Assembly (NCBI RefSeq): GCF_030867095.1
Contig: NC_081831.1
Location: forward strand, 18,576,001-18,640,000
Length of the DNA: 64,000 nt
Direction of reading: 5' to 3'
Origin: Alligator mississippiensis
Taxonomy: Eukaryota; Chordata; Crocodylia; Alligatoridae
The translations under genes were made by a program, and so were the position numbers. This document shows positions 11,841 to 23,275 of this stretch, one piece after another (positions within the stretch are counted from its first letter, which is position 1; each line of letters begins with the position of its first letter). The notes under the pieces are model-generated. The model was given only the letters and a program-made list of their open reading frames with translations. It was not told the origin of the DNA and did no database searches.

Positions 11841-13571
11841 TCGTAGATTCATAGAAGTTAGGGTCGGAAGGGACCTCAATAGATCATCGAGTCTGACCCC
11901 CTGCATAAGCAGGAAAGAGTGCTGGGTCTAGATGACCCCAGCTAGATACTCATCTAACCTCCTCTTGAAGACCCCCAGGGTAGGGGAGAGCACCACCTCC
12001 CTTGGGAGCCCGTTCCAGACCTTGGCCACTCGAACTGTGAAGAAGTTCTTCCTAATGTCCAGTCTAAATCTGCTCTCTGCTAGCTTGTGGCCATTGTTTC
12101 TTGTAACCCCCGGGGGCGCCTTGGTGAATAAATACTCACCAATTCCCTTCTGTGCCCCCGTGATGAACTTAAAGGCAGCCACAAGGTCGCCTCTCAACCT
12201 TCTCTTGCGGAGGCTGAAAAGGTCCAGTTTCTCTAGTCTCTCCTCGTAGGGCTTGGTCTGCAGGCCCTTGACCATACGAGTTGCCCTTCTCTGGACCCTC
12301 TCCAGGTTATCCGCATCCTTCTTGAAGTGTGGCGCCCAGAATTGCATGCAGTACTCCAGCTGCGGTCTGACCAGCACCCGTTAGAGGGGAAGTATCACCT
12401 CCTTGGACCTATTCGTCATGCATCTGCTGATGCACGATAAAGTGCCATTGGCTTTTCTGATGGCTTCGTCACACTGCCGACTCACGTTCATCTTGGAGTC
12501 CACTAGGACTCCAAGATCCCTTTCCACCTCTGTGCCACCCAGCAGGTCATTCCCTAGGCTGTAGGTGTGCTGGACATTTTTCCTCCCTAGGTGCAGCACT
12601 TTGCATTTCTCCTTGTTGAACTGCATCCTGTTGTTTTCTGCCCACTTGTCCAACCTGTCCAGGTCTGCCTGCAGCTGTTCCCTGCCCTCCGGCGTGTCCA
12701 CTTCTCCCCATAGCTTTGTGTCATCTGCAAACTTGGACAGAGTACATTTGACTCTCTCATCCAAGTCACTGATGAAGACATTAAAGAGTATCGGTCCAAG
12801 GACCGAGCCCTGCGGGACCCCACTGCCCACACCCTTCCAGGTCGAGACCGACCCATCCACCACGACTCTCTGGGTGCGGCCCTCTAGCCAATTCGCCACC
12901 CACCGCACTGTGTAGTCATCCAAGTCACAGCCTCTTAACTTGTTCACCAGTATGGGGTGGGATACCGTATTGAAGGCCTTCCTGAAGTCTAAGTATACGA
13001 CATCCACCCCTCCTCCTGTGTCCAGGCGTTTCATAACCTGGTCATAGAAAGAGTCTAGATTGGTCAGGCACGATCTGCCCGCCACAAACCCATGCTGGTT
13101 TCCCCTCAGCATAATTTGTCCTGCCAGTCTCTCACAAATGTGAGCCTTGATAATTTTTTCAAAGACTTTGCCAAGGATGGAGGTGAGACTGACCGGCCTA
13201 TAGTTGCCCGGGTCCTCCTTCCTCCCCTTTTTGAAAATGGGGACCACGTTAGCCCTTTTCCAGTCCTCCGGGACTTGGCCCGTGTGCCACGAGCGTTCAA
13301 ATATTCCCGCCAGTGGCTCTGCAATGACGTCGGCCAGTGCCTTCAGCACCCTCGGATGGAGCTCATCCAGGCCTGCCGACTTAAAGGCATCCAGTTCTTC
13401 CAAGTGACTCTGCACCATCTCAGGGTCTACGCATGGAAGTCTGGCCTCTTGCTGCTGCCTCTCTACAACCCCAGTGAGAGACTTGTCGTGCCCCTCGCTT
13501 AGGAACACTGAGGCAAAGAACTCATTGAGGAGTTCAGCCTTGTCCCCCCTGTCCGTCACCAATTGTTTCTG
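11841..13571 (-). mobile_element. CR1 LINE, young, 5'-truncated (copy 1)
   Basis: A 1.7-kb CR1 non-LTR retrotransposon. In plus orientation its 3' end starts with TAGATTCATAGAAGTTAGGG, the CR1 tail. The insert ends abruptly at CAATTGTTTCTG (13571), where the copy at 15311-17820 continues into further ORF2 sequence, so copy 1 is the more truncated. Truncation at the 5' end is normal for CR1, which is copied from its 3' end. The two copies are nearly identical over the shared length, so insertion is recent. Confidence 0.95.
11928..13562 (-). pseudogene. CR1 ORF2 reverse transcriptase fragment, one nonsense mutation
   Basis: The frame encodes the reverse transcriptase and C-terminal part of CR1 ORF2, the enzyme that nicks target DNA and copies the element's RNA. 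The RT core is visible: YLDFRKAF, GVPQGSVLGP and FADDTKLW. It is read in one phase through 1,635 bp, broken only by an in-frame TAA at 12381-12383, where the sister copy has a tyrosine codon. One core residue also differs: the sister's KAFDTVSH is KAFNTVSH here. The endonuclease half is absent. The copy cannot make a full protein. Confidence 0.93.
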
Positions 13572-13899
13572 GTATGGGGACAGACCTCACTTTTTCACTT
13601 GTAGGCCTCAAAACAATAGGGGAGGAGGAGCTTGGAAAAAAGCCAGAATTTCACCTAGTATCACTATATCAAAATGTATGCCACTGCTAGTTGTCCCCAG
13701 AGAATGCCTACGCCACGCCTGTCCCAGGAGCAATGCCACACTATGACGCTCAGCAAGTTACCCGGGGGGGGGGGGGGCGGGGGCAGGGGAGGTTGGAGCC
13801 AGCACTGTGCTGGTCCCAGCAGCCTTACCTGGGGTCCTGGGTGTCTCCTGGAGCTGCAACAGCGGTGATCCTGCCATGCAGAGCTGGGTCAGCAGCTGA
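13572..13899. other. mixed DNA between CR1 and palindromic element
   Basis: The CR1 junction is followed by ordinary DNA. A run of 14 G lies at 13764-13777, next to further G runs, and could form a quadruplex. The 140- and 160-codon frames here are opposite-strand shadows of G/C-rich sequence. Confidence 0.5.
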
Positions 13900-13983
13900 G
13901 TGTGGCTCCAGCTGGCCAGGCTCTGGCTTTGGGCAGTGCGTGCTGCTGCCACGTGCACCACGCTGCCTTTTCTCTCCTGCGGG

Positions 13984-14028
13984 TTTTTTTTTTTTTGACC
14001 CCTGGATATCCAGGGGTCAAAAAAAAAA
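13984..14028. repeat. T13 - 22-bp perfect palindrome - A10
   Basis: GACCCCTGGAT (13997-14007) is the exact reverse complement of ATCCAGGGGTC (14008-14018). It is flanked by 13 T on the left and 10 A on the right, so the dyad runs over at least 42 bp with no loop. Confidence 0.9.
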
Positions 14029-14079
14029 CCCCAAAACAACCCTCCATGCTGCTCCCTTACAGCACAGAGAGCCACTGAA

Positions 14080-14129
14080 CATGCAGTATGTGGTACCACA
14101 GACATGTCTGCAGTGCCACATACTGCATG
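14080..14129. repeat. 50-bp palindrome
   Basis: CATGCAGTATGTGG at the left faces CCACATACTGCATG at the right, around ACAGACATGTCTG. Only a few mismatches occur in 25-bp arms and there is no loop. Confidence 0.85.
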
Positions 14130-14169
14130 GCCATGCTTGTCTGGACGCGGCCATGGAGTTAACCAGGTA

Positions 14170-15305
14170 CTAGCAGACAAAATGGCAGGTTACAACATTG
14201 CACAGGCTAGTATATCTGTGCATGAAAGAGAGAGAGAGAGAACATTTTTTACTTCAAATGTTGGCTTGGCTCCATGATGTGAAGACTAGATGAACAGTAG
14301 TGCTTCTTCTTTCAAGGCTTTCAGCACTATCCTAGACATTGTCATTGCCTGCCCTGAAAGGCTCCAAATGCCATTGACTTAGCTCAGAGTAGCCCTGCTG
14401 TGAAGTCTAGTACCAAATGATTGGAGGAGGCAGTATCCAAACTCTCTTTTCATGTTGCATTTTCATAGCTAAGGACTTAGTATTGGCTACTACTTAATAT
14501 ATTGAACTTCTGTGCATAGCAACACAATCCTAACTGAGAATCCATAGTGTGGAGTTTGGGATAGACAACTGAGTTAGGATATATGAGGAGAAAACTGAAG
14601 CTTAGAGGTAGTAACTATCCTAAACTTCAGGTTCTTTGTGTGAATCTATAGCTTCAGCAGCATCCAAAGCTAAAACTAGTAGTTAAAGCAGGAGCCAGAG
14701 GGAAACATAGCTTTCCTCTCCTGAAAGTAGGTAGGAGTCCTTCAATCCCTCTCTGGCTTGGGTGAGAAAATGTCCCCTTTCCTCCTAGGCTGACAGGGTT
14801 TCAATTTGCTTTAATGACAGGTCAAAACCTAAGCAGTTCTCTACACAAATACATACAGTTGTGGGGTCATACATTGGTGTCTAGAGGTAAAGTGGCTGTG
14901 TGCTACACTGTACCAAATGATAGCCATTTCTTACAGGTGCCACCTCACCTCTCCCACCTCTCTCCCAAACATCCATGTCTCTTCCAGACCTTTACTGCAG
15001 GCTCCTCAGATCAAGAAAGCAGCATACAGTGGAAAGACCCTGGAAAGTCCTCAGAGGGAAAGGATGCTGCGCAATATCAACTAGGCTTTACTATCTGGAG
15101 CTGCAATGTCATTTTGCTCTAGGGTAAGGATCTGAACTTGGGGTCAGGACATGAAGGAAGATGGAGGGTTAGGACATAAAGGAAGATGGAGCTGTCTACT
15201 GTTCTAAAGGCAGACTGAGCAAACTCAAAGAGCCTCTTTCCCCAGGACTGTCCTGTGCTAAGAAGTCCATGTATTTCTAAGAGAATCTAACACTGGTGAA
15301 AAATG
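14170..15305. other. unique DNA, nothing recognised
   Basis: A GAGAGA run sits at about 14228-14242. No exon, RNA gene or repeat family was recognised. Confidence 0.45.
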
Positions 15306-15310
15306 CAGGG

Positions 15311-17820
15311 TTCATAGATTCATAGATTCATAGATGTTAGGGTCGGAAGGGACCTCAATAGATCATCGAGTCCGACCCCCTGCATAGGCAGGAAAGAGTG
15401 CTGGGTCTAGATGACCCCAGCTAGATACTCGTCTAACCTCCTCTTGAAGACCCCCAGGGTAGGGGAGAGCACCACCTCCCTTGGGAGCCCGTTCCAGACC
15501 TTGGCCACTCGAACTGTGAAGAAGTTCTTCCTAATGTCCAGTCTAAATCTGCTCTCTGCTAGCTTGTGGCCATTGTTTCTTGTAACCCCCGGGGGCGCCT
15601 TGGTGAATAAATACTCACCAATTCCCTTCTGTGCCCCCGTGATGAACTTAAAGGCAGCCACAAGGTCGCCTCTCAACCTTCTCTTGCGGAGGCTGAAAAG
15701 GTCCAGTTTCTCTAGTCTCTCCTCGTAGGGCTTGGTCTGCAGGCCCTTGACCATATGAGTGGCCCTTCTCTGGACCCTCTCCAGGTTATCCGCATCCTTC
15801 TTGAAGTGTGGCGCCCAGAATTGCATGCAGTACTCCAGCTGCGGTCTGACCAGCACCCGATAGAGGGGAAGTATCACCTCCCTGGACCTATTTGTCATGC
15901 ATCTGCTGATGCACGATAAAGTGCCATTGGCTTTTCTGATGGCTTCGTCACACTGCCGGCTCATGTTCATCTTGGAGTCCACTAGGACTCCAAGATCCCT
16001 TTCCACCTCTGTGCCACCCAGCAGGTCATTCCCTAGGCTGTAGGTGTGCTGGACATTTTTCCTCCCTAGGTGCAGCACTTTGCATTTCTCCTTGTTGAAC
16101 TGCATCCTGTTGTTTTCTGCCCACTTGTCCAACCTATCCAGGTCTGCCTGCAGCTGTTCCCTGCCCTCCGGCCTGTCCACTTCTCCCCATAGCTTTGTGT
16201 CATCTGCAAACTTGGACAGAGTACATTTGACTCTCTCATCCAAGTCACTGATGAAGACATTAAAGAGTATCGGTCCAAGGACCGAGCCCTGCGGGACCCC
16301 ACTGCCTACACCCTTCCAGGTCGAGACCGACCCATCTACCACGACTCTTTGGGTGCGACCCTCTAGCCAATTCACCACCCACCGGACTGTGCAGTCATCC
16401 AAGTCACAGTCCCTTAACTTGTTCACCAGTATGGGGTGGGATACCGTATCGAAGGCCTTCCTGAAGTCTAAGTATACGACATCCACCCCTCCTCCTGTGT
16501 CCAGGCGTTTCGTAACCTGGTCATAGAAAGAGACTAGGTTGGTCAGGCACGATCTGCCCGCCACAAACCCATGCTGGTTTCCCCTCAGCATAATTTGTCC
16601 TGCCGGGCTGTCACAAATGTGAGCCTTGATAATTTTTTCAAATACTTTACCAAGGATGGAGGTGAGACTGACCGGCCTATAGTTGCCCGGGTCCTCCTTC
16701 CTCCCCTTTTTGAAAATGGGGACCACGTTAGCCCTTTTCCAGTCCTCCGGGACTTGGCCCGTGCGCCACGAGCATTCGAATATTCCCGCCAGTGGCTCTG
16801 CAATGACGTCGGCCAGTGCCTTCAGTACCCTCGGATGGAGCTCATCTGGGCCTGCCGACTTAAAGGCATCCAGTTCTTCCAAGTGACTCTGCACCACCTC
16901 AGGATCTACGCATGGAAGTCTGGCGCCTTGCTGCTGCCTCTCTACAACCCCAGTGAGAGACTTGTCGTGCCCCTCACTTAGGAACACTGAGGCAAAGAAC
17001 TCGTTGAGGAGTTCAGCCTTGTCCCCCCTATCTGTCACCAATTGTTTCTGCCCATTTAGCAGCGGTCCTATTCCTCCCTGGGCCTTCCTTTTACTCCCTA
17101 TATATCTAAAAAACAATTTCTTGTTGTCCTTTACTTGGGTTGCCATTCTCAACTCCATGGTAGCTTTGGCCCACCTAACTGCCTCCCTACAAGCACAAGC
17201 AGAGGAGGTATATTCATCTTTAGTGATCTAACCCTGTTTCCACTTTTTATGTGCTCCCCTTTTGGCCCTTAGGCTGCCCTGGATTTCTCTGGTCAGCCAT
17301 GGAAGCTTCCTGGCCCCCTTCCCTCTTTTGCCTCGCTCGGGGATTGTCTTGCTTTGTGCCCAAAGGATCGTTTCCTTTAGGCACAGCCACCCTTCTTGGG
17401 CACCCATCCCATCAAAACTCCTACTCCGCAGTGCTTCCTTGACTAATCGCCTGAGTGCAATGAGATCAGCTTTCCTAAAGTCTAGCACTTTCACCCTACT
17501 AGTTACCTTACCCACTCGCCGTCTTATGTTGAATTCTATTATAAGGTGATCACTGTCTCCCAGATAGCTACCGATCTGGAGGTCCCCTATCATGTCATCT
17601 CCCGTTGCCAATACCAGATCCAGTATGGCATTCCCCCTAGTGGGACCATGCACCTCCTGTGTCAGGTGGAGGTCCTGTACACAAGTTAGAAACCTGCGTG
17701 AGCAATGGGACCTTGCTGTCTGCGTCTCCCAGCAGATGTCCGGGTAGTTTAGGTCCCCCATGACTACCGCCTCTTTAGCTTTTAGGGTTGGCAGAACTGA
17801 AGACCAGTTCACCTGACAGA
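15311..17820 (-). mobile_element. CR1 LINE, young, longest copy (copy 2)
   Basis: About 2.5 kb of CR1 with an expanded 3' tail of three ATTCATAG units in plus orientation. It is in direct orientation with copy 1, separated by 1.7 kb. The 5' end breaks off inside the endonuclease domain near 17820. The 3' untranslated tail is complete. One in-frame stop and the truncation are its only evident lesions. Confidence 0.95.
15407..17812 (-). pseudogene. CR1 ORF2 endonuclease (partial) and reverse transcriptase
   Basis: Two same-phase segments form one broken ORF2. Nearer the 5' end (17228-17812, 194 codons) is the C-terminal part of the APE-type endonuclease, with VVMGDLNYPDICWE and SDHLIIEF, including the catalytic-type D and H residues. 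An in-frame TAG at 17228-17230 separates it from a 583-codon segment (15407-17158). That segment has RT motifs YLDFRKAFDTVSH (residues 229-241), GVPQGSVLGPILFN (287-300) and FADD (317-320). The catalytic aspartates D231, D319 and D320 are intact. It ends at the natural stop followed by the 3' tail. Endonuclease residues upstream of 17812 are missing, so the gene is dead. Confidence 0.95.
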
Positions 17821-17824
17821 ATAA

Positions 17825-20530
17825 TAATTCAGCCCCACAAACTGTGCGGAGACAACTGCCTCCAAAAGCCTTTCACTTCTCCAGCTTCCTTCTTTCACAG
17901 GACTTGCTGGAGTTCAGTGTCCCTGAAGAAAGGCCTGTAAGACATGTAGCAAGTTCCACTGTTACACAAGAAAGATATATTTTGTGGGTGAATTCACAAG
18001 AGCTGTGGAGGAGAAAATGTATTTCTGTCATTAACAGGTGGAGAATGAAGCTAGCTTCGCTCATATGCTACGCATCAATTTGCATCATCTACTACAAAGA
18101 TATTACAAATGAATCTGTCATCCTTTGCTGGCACTTGCCATAATAAATTATACAAATCTGGGGGCTGCACGAGGCAGCCCATGCCCAAAACGCCATCCAT
18201 GAGTGCTTCAGTTTGAGGAACGTCTTTGCAAACATCTGTCGGTGTATGAGAAGAGATGGCAGGAGGGGGAGAAGAGGGAAAAGCCTGATTAGTGGATATT
18301 CCTGAAGTTTGGGGAACTCAGGAAGGAAGAAGGGAAAAAGAAACCAGGAGACTGACAGAGAGTATTTACTCTTCCTGCACACCATTGTGATTTGTTATAC
18401 CTCTGCTTTCATACAATCGGATGGCTTTCTGGGTAGGGGGATCCTACGCTTAGTCATCTTGGCATTTTTAAAGACGATTGAAAAATCACTGGAAGTGTAG
18501 AGCCAGGAGTGGGAAAGATAAATAACACCAGGAAGCTGATCACTTCCCGTCTGTCATAAAATTTCATTAGTTCTGACAGTCTGTACAACATAAGCAATGA
18601 ATGAATGCTAACTACACTTCCTCTCCATCTGCTTCCATATTTCACTCTCATCACTTAGCCTCAAGAAAGCAACCAGCATACAAGGCTTTAGGATTGAGGG
18701 CCTACTGGACCCATTCACACACTAAATTATAGTCAAACCCCCATTAGTATCATATTTGGGACAGAAATACTGAGGGGTTTAGGTTTAATATACATGATTT
18801 ATCAAAGGCATTTTTACAGGCTGCATGCACAGTTGGAAAGGCTGAGCATTGAGCTATGAAGGTATATATGGGGATGACCTGTTTGCAGTTCAATGGATCG
18901 GTGAAAAGATAAAGAAAGGTGCTTGTCTTTCCAATGGCAAATCTTCTGCTTGGGTACTGGTGTTACTACCTCCACTCAAATAATGAGAAAATAAAGTCAG
19001 AGATAAATTGATCTCCACCCCAGTTTTATGCAACTCTCATGATTCTTGTGTTTCCATCTTCCACATGGAGACTGTGGCTTTAGAGCCCTAGGCTGTGTGT
19101 AGTCCATATTTCAGTTAGGTGTTCACATCGGTAGCATTAAGACTTCATTGAACTTTCCATCAGTTTCCAAAGGACACTATTATTAAAACACCCTTAATTT
19201 TTGAGTGTGTGGGAAGCTAAGACAAGCTAGGATCCTCTGATCTCTAATTATAACCTAAGGCTACTCACTGCAGCCACCCCCTCTCCTCCATCTTTCTTTT
19301 AAACCATGAGTAATGAAAATAAATAGCAGGAGGTCTATAATAATGACACAGAATGGGATGTTTTGATCATATAAATTGCTCACACTGTTGCAATGCAGGA
19401 TCACAACTCAATATTTCCTCTGTGACTGGCTGTGTATCCCCATGCACATTTAAACAGATGTGACCTTGATAAGCAGATAGCAGTGGCTTGGGGCAAACTT
19501 GCTAGACAAATGAACGTGCTGTGGCAGATTTATGAAAAGTTATTCCTTTGTGTGGAAGCTCTATCTTTCACCTAAATGGTCTTCCAAAAGTCACTTTTCT
19601 TATATACAAAGCATGAGCAACCTAAGAAACTGGTTACAACATCAAGGTGGTTTTCAGAAGAGACGGTTCTGGAGACCATGAGAAAAGGAGCAGCTAAGTG
19701 CAAACAGGAAGAGTTCACTTGGAACTCTGTGGCTAGAAGTAGGTGGTCATATTCATTTTCAGTAGTCTGCCTTCTTGGTAAAAGAGCTACTGGATATCCT
19801 CCTTGGACAAAGTAGGCTCTTTCATTTAATCTGAATTTCCATCAGAAGAGGTCCTGGATCTCCTTCCTGAACTACTGAGGTTCTTTCATTTACTGTCACC
19901 TTTCATCAAGCCAAGAAAACCCACAGCAGCTAAAGAAGTTGAAAGGGGTGTCTGTAAACATGTATTTTCTGTAACTACTGTTAAACAGCATCTGAGTCAG
20001 CATCTCCAGCATCTGTACAATCCAATTCCTATCAGTCTCAGGAGTCAGTCAAGTTTTCAGTGGTTCTTCACAGGACAAGGGATCAAAAGCTTAAGTCCCC
20101 ATCAGTCCTGCTCAGCAGTGTGTGTATGTCAGAGGGTGGCCACAGATATGCAGAAGAAAATGCTTTGCCTTATAAATTCTAAACAAAAAGTGCTTAAACC
20201 ACTAAAAATTAATACAAAGAAGCTGACTGAAATCACAGGAACAGTGACATCATTAAAAACTCCATTCAGTAACACTGGTATTAGCATGGATGATATTCAA
20301 TAATCAGTCTGAGCTCAAACTGCTGGCAAGAGACTTTTTTCCATCATCAAGTCTCAGCTTCTTCTGTTTAATCTAATATGTGCATCTGCCACACCTCTCC
20401 CCACAGTACATGTCAGAAATCTAAATCTCTTCAAGGTCAAATTCCCAATAGCAGAGTTTGTCTTGTCCTGTAAGGCCGCTGGAGTTATACCCCAAAATTA
20501 CTCTTTGATCCTTCTTCATTAAAGACTGAA
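17825..20530. other. unique DNA, nothing recognised
   Basis: 2.7 kb without a recognisable repeat, exon or RNA gene. All open frames are under 100 codons and show no motif. Confidence 0.45.
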
Positions 20531-20532
20531 GT

Positions 20533-21050
20533 GGATTCATAGATTATAAGGGACCATTATGACCATTTAGTTTGGCTGCCTGCATAATACAGGCCCCAGG
20601 ACCTCCCAAACTCTGTTCCTATTTGAACTAGAACATCTGTCTTAGAAAAACATCCAGCCTTAACTTACAGGTTTCCCTCACCAACCACAATTCTGCCAAC
20701 CACGGTTTTGAGTATCCACGTTTAATATTCTATGTACCATTTTGGCTACCATGGTATACAGTTTTGAGTAACCACAGCTTTCTGTGGCTGCGCATCAGCC
20801 TGCCACCTGCCATTTCTCCCATAAGCATTTTGTCTTGCCAACCACGGGAACCTTCAGGAACCTAACCCTAGAGGTTGGCGAGGGAAAGCTGTATATTTCC
20901 CATGATGGAAAATCCACTGCAATCCTTGGTAAGTTGTTTCAATAGTTACCTACCCGCACTGATGAAGAAAATTGCCACTTATTTCTTGCCTAAATTTGGA
21001 TTGCCTTAGCTTCCATCCAGATGAGATCATTTTGAACATGAGAAACAGAT
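20533..21050 (-). mobile_element. L3-type CR1 LINE relic, split by a MITE
   Basis: In plus orientation the left part has the tail GGATTCATAGATTATAAGGG and TTGGCTGCCTGCATAATACA. The right part continues with AAAATCCACTGCAATCCTTG and the CR1 3'-coding wording. The 224-bp element at 20668-20891 interrupts it. Confidence 0.65.
20668..20891. mobile_element. pogo/Tigger-like MITE with TA duplication
   Basis: Inverted ends CAGGTTTCCCTCACCAACCA and (reverse complement of the right end) CAGCTTTCCCTCGCCAACCT are flanked on both sides by TA (20666-20667 and 20892-20893). TA duplication and CAGG ends with CCCTC fit the Tc1/mariner-pogo superfamily. At 224 bp there is no room for a transposase, so it is non-autonomous. 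Confidence 0.8.
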
Positions 21051-21539
21051 ATTGTTGAACTTAGTATGTCCTTGTGTTTTTCACCTGCAGCTTTCAAAAC
21101 ACTTTGCAAATATGGGCAAACATAACACTCCCATATTTGGTACACAGAATACTTGAATCTAGGAGCATTTAAAAGCTAGAGCCTGATATCCTTTCTCAGC
21201 TGAGGAAGCCTATTGAAGTCAAGTAAGGAAGACTGGTAGGACTGGCCAGCTATCAGGATCAATCAATGAACTGATGGCAAAATCAGCATTAAAATCTGGG
21301 CTATTTAACTGCCAACCCCATACTGAACCAAGAGAAGAGGAGATAAGATATCTTCTTTCATTATATTGCAATACAATTATATTGTATATTAAAATGTACC
21401 AGATTGGAGCCATTTTAATCAAATGTCCCATCCCTGAAAATGCCAGTTCTGGATGTTTCAGGGGGAAGGTATACGAAAACATACATCCAGCAATTAAGGA
21501 ATAACCTGCCCGCAGAAGAAGAATTTTCTTAACCTTTCA

Positions 21540-21730
21540 GTTAACCTTGAGCCCTGATCCATGAGACTTTATATCCCTTCCAAGCTTTAGGGCTGTTTTT
21601 TCCCAATCTTTATTGTTGTGTCCCTGGATATATTTTTCATATTTAAAAAACTGTCCCTTTTTTAATCTAAGCTGTTAGCCTCAATAATATCTTGTGGCAG
21701 GGTGTTTCACAGGCTGATTCCATAGTTACA
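21540..21730 (-). mobile_element. probable L3-type CR1 fragment
   Basis: GCTGTTAGCCTCAATAATAT and CTTGTGGCAGGGTGTTTCAC are typical of L3-type CR1 wording in reverse orientation. The fragment is degraded. It may continue the relic at 20533-21050 after a gap. Confidence 0.4.
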
Positions 21731-21734
21731 TATC

Positions 21735-22264
21735 ATAGTCGTTAAGCATAAAAAGTAGCGTGGCTCCAACTACTATAACCATTAACCTAACAACAGTCAA
21801 AAAACTTAGCAGCGGACTGGAATAAAGCATGTTCAGTCTGCAAACGAGTAGTGCCCTTGATTAGCAGCTTTTCTTGCTATTCAGGGATATTGACTTCTGA
21901 AAACTGTTACAGCACACTGAGCCATGCTAACTCCATCCCAAAGAGAAAGTCCTTCGCTGTTACTGTTCTTTGTATTTATGGTAGTTTAATTATCAAAATA
22001 TATCATTAGTCCAATAATGGAAGAGCTATGAAGAGAGAAAGCAAGGACAAAATATTAGACCTCATTTTTCTGGAATAGAATTCCTGGCTGCCAGAACAAA
22101 GTCATGCACTTAGGTACATGGAGACAAAGAAAAAAGATACCTAGAAGTTTTATCTGTGAATTCAGCGAGAGCTTTCTAGAAGGGTTTTCTTGTCATTGCC
22201 AAGCAGTGAGCATACAGGCAATTTAATATGACAAATAGGTTATTTTCAGTTTTTAAGAGGCACT
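21735..22264. other. unique DNA, nothing recognised
   Basis: No repeat, exon or RNA gene recognised. Confidence 0.4.
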
Positions 22265-22400
22265 CAGACCCTGGTTCTTAAAGCGCTACTGCATGTGCTT
22301 ATCGTTAAGCCTGGGTTTAAACCATCTGCAAGTTAATGGGATTTAAGCATGTTCTTAAAAATAAGCAGGCGCTCAAGTGCTGTTGTTTTTAGGGCATGCA
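22265..22400. repeat. old palindromic reptile-type repeat
   Basis: GCATGTGCTTATCGTTAAGC faces a later TTAAGCATGTTC / AAGCAGGCGCTCAAGTGC stretch, with TTAATGGGATTT in the middle. This is the arrangement of a common ancient sauropsid repeat with 'CAATGGGAC' cores. The copy is heavily diverged and the family is unnamed here. Confidence 0.4.
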
Positions 22401-22929
22401 TTTTAAGTATTTCCTGAACTGAAGCCTCACCACTTGGGATAGATATTCCTACTCTTTGTATATTTTATATATAGAAGTAACTAAATACTAGCTTGTCTTC
22501 TATGGCACTGACCTTAACCACCTCATAGTGAGACCAGCAGACCTTATAAGCAGTGAAATGGACTCTGATCTTCCCTGGGGTCATTTAACTAAAACATACA
22601 TTTCAAACCAGCGAAGTGTTCATCAGTGTTCTTCAACTCCCAGGGTGTCAAAACAATTAGCAGATCACGGTAAAACTAATGCACTGGGTGCCAATAAAAG
22701 CATCTGGCCAACACATGGAAATTCAGTATGACCACTGCATATCTTCTCTACTCACCTTCCAGTACTTACAAACCATTGAGATCAGATTAGGACTGTGTGA
22801 TTCTCATTTGTAGGGCCTGATTATGCATCTCTGAAAGGAGGTCACTACATTAAATCTTAATTGGCGTTTGACCTATAATGTGAATTGAGGACCCCGACAT
22901 TTGGTTGCTATTTTGAGACAGCTATATTC

Positions 22930-23275
22930 ACTCTCATGAGGATTTCAGTCTACAAAGTGAGCTTGGGACCCCATAATGTGGAAACAAAGCAACCCACAAC
23001 TGGGAGAGACCAAACAACAACTGTGTACCAGAATAAATGCACACCGGTAATCTATGAAAGACAAGAATACCCAATTACCTGTGGGGGCACATTTCTCACA
23101 AGAAAACCACTCTCTCTCCAATCTCTCAGTCCTGATCCTTAAAGGAAACTTAAAAAACACTTCTCAGAGACGAGCCTATGAACTCCTCTTCATCAGCCTC
23201 CTGGATACTAAAAATCATGAACTAAATACAGACATTGGATTTATGACACATTATAACCTGCCTGACATCTGACTC
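22930..23275 (+). pseudogene. Penelope-like retroelement, C-terminal endonuclease fragment
   Basis: In two phases (a frameshift lies between about 23054 and 23142) the plus strand encodes PVGAHFSQENHSLSNLSVLI and then LKGNLKNTSQRRAYELLFIS and DIGFMTHY. This resembles the C-terminal end of Penelope-like (Neptune-type) proteins with a GIY-YIG nuclease, in particular the 'H-F...NHS.SD...LKGN...R...E...I..FDT...GLN.D.GFMSHY' order. The upstream RT part is not here. It is a dead copy. Confidence 0.7.

Larger units (their letters stand above)
13900..14165 (+). mobile_element. palindromic MITE-like element, copy A
   Basis: It shares the same order of blocks with 38845-39200 when that region is read in reverse complement: a GCTGCC..TTTTCTCTCCTGC block, GGATATCCAGGGGTCAAA, CTCCCTTACAGC.CAGAGAGC, and the ACAGACATGTCTG palindrome. 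It carries two dyads: a T13/A10 stem around GACCCCTGGAT-ATCCAGGGGTC (13997-14018) and a 50-bp palindrome at 14080-14129. The outer ends are uncertain. The style resembles crocodilian 'Chompy' MITEs, but I cannot confirm the family. Confidence 0.6.

Noticed and set aside
12565..12915. Plus-strand frames over the CR1 copies (also 16044-16526)
   Set aside because: They are antisense shadows of the CR1 reverse transcriptase and recur identically in both copies for that reason.
13984..14028. Bacterial-type terminator (palindrome with T and A runs)
   Set aside because: The DNA is eukaryotic and the structure lies in a transposon. The dyad is symmetric in both directions.
13691..14180. 160-codon and 140-codon frames on opposite strands
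   Set aside because: They read through G/C runs and palindromes of the MITE-like element. Frames on both strands are mirror effects.
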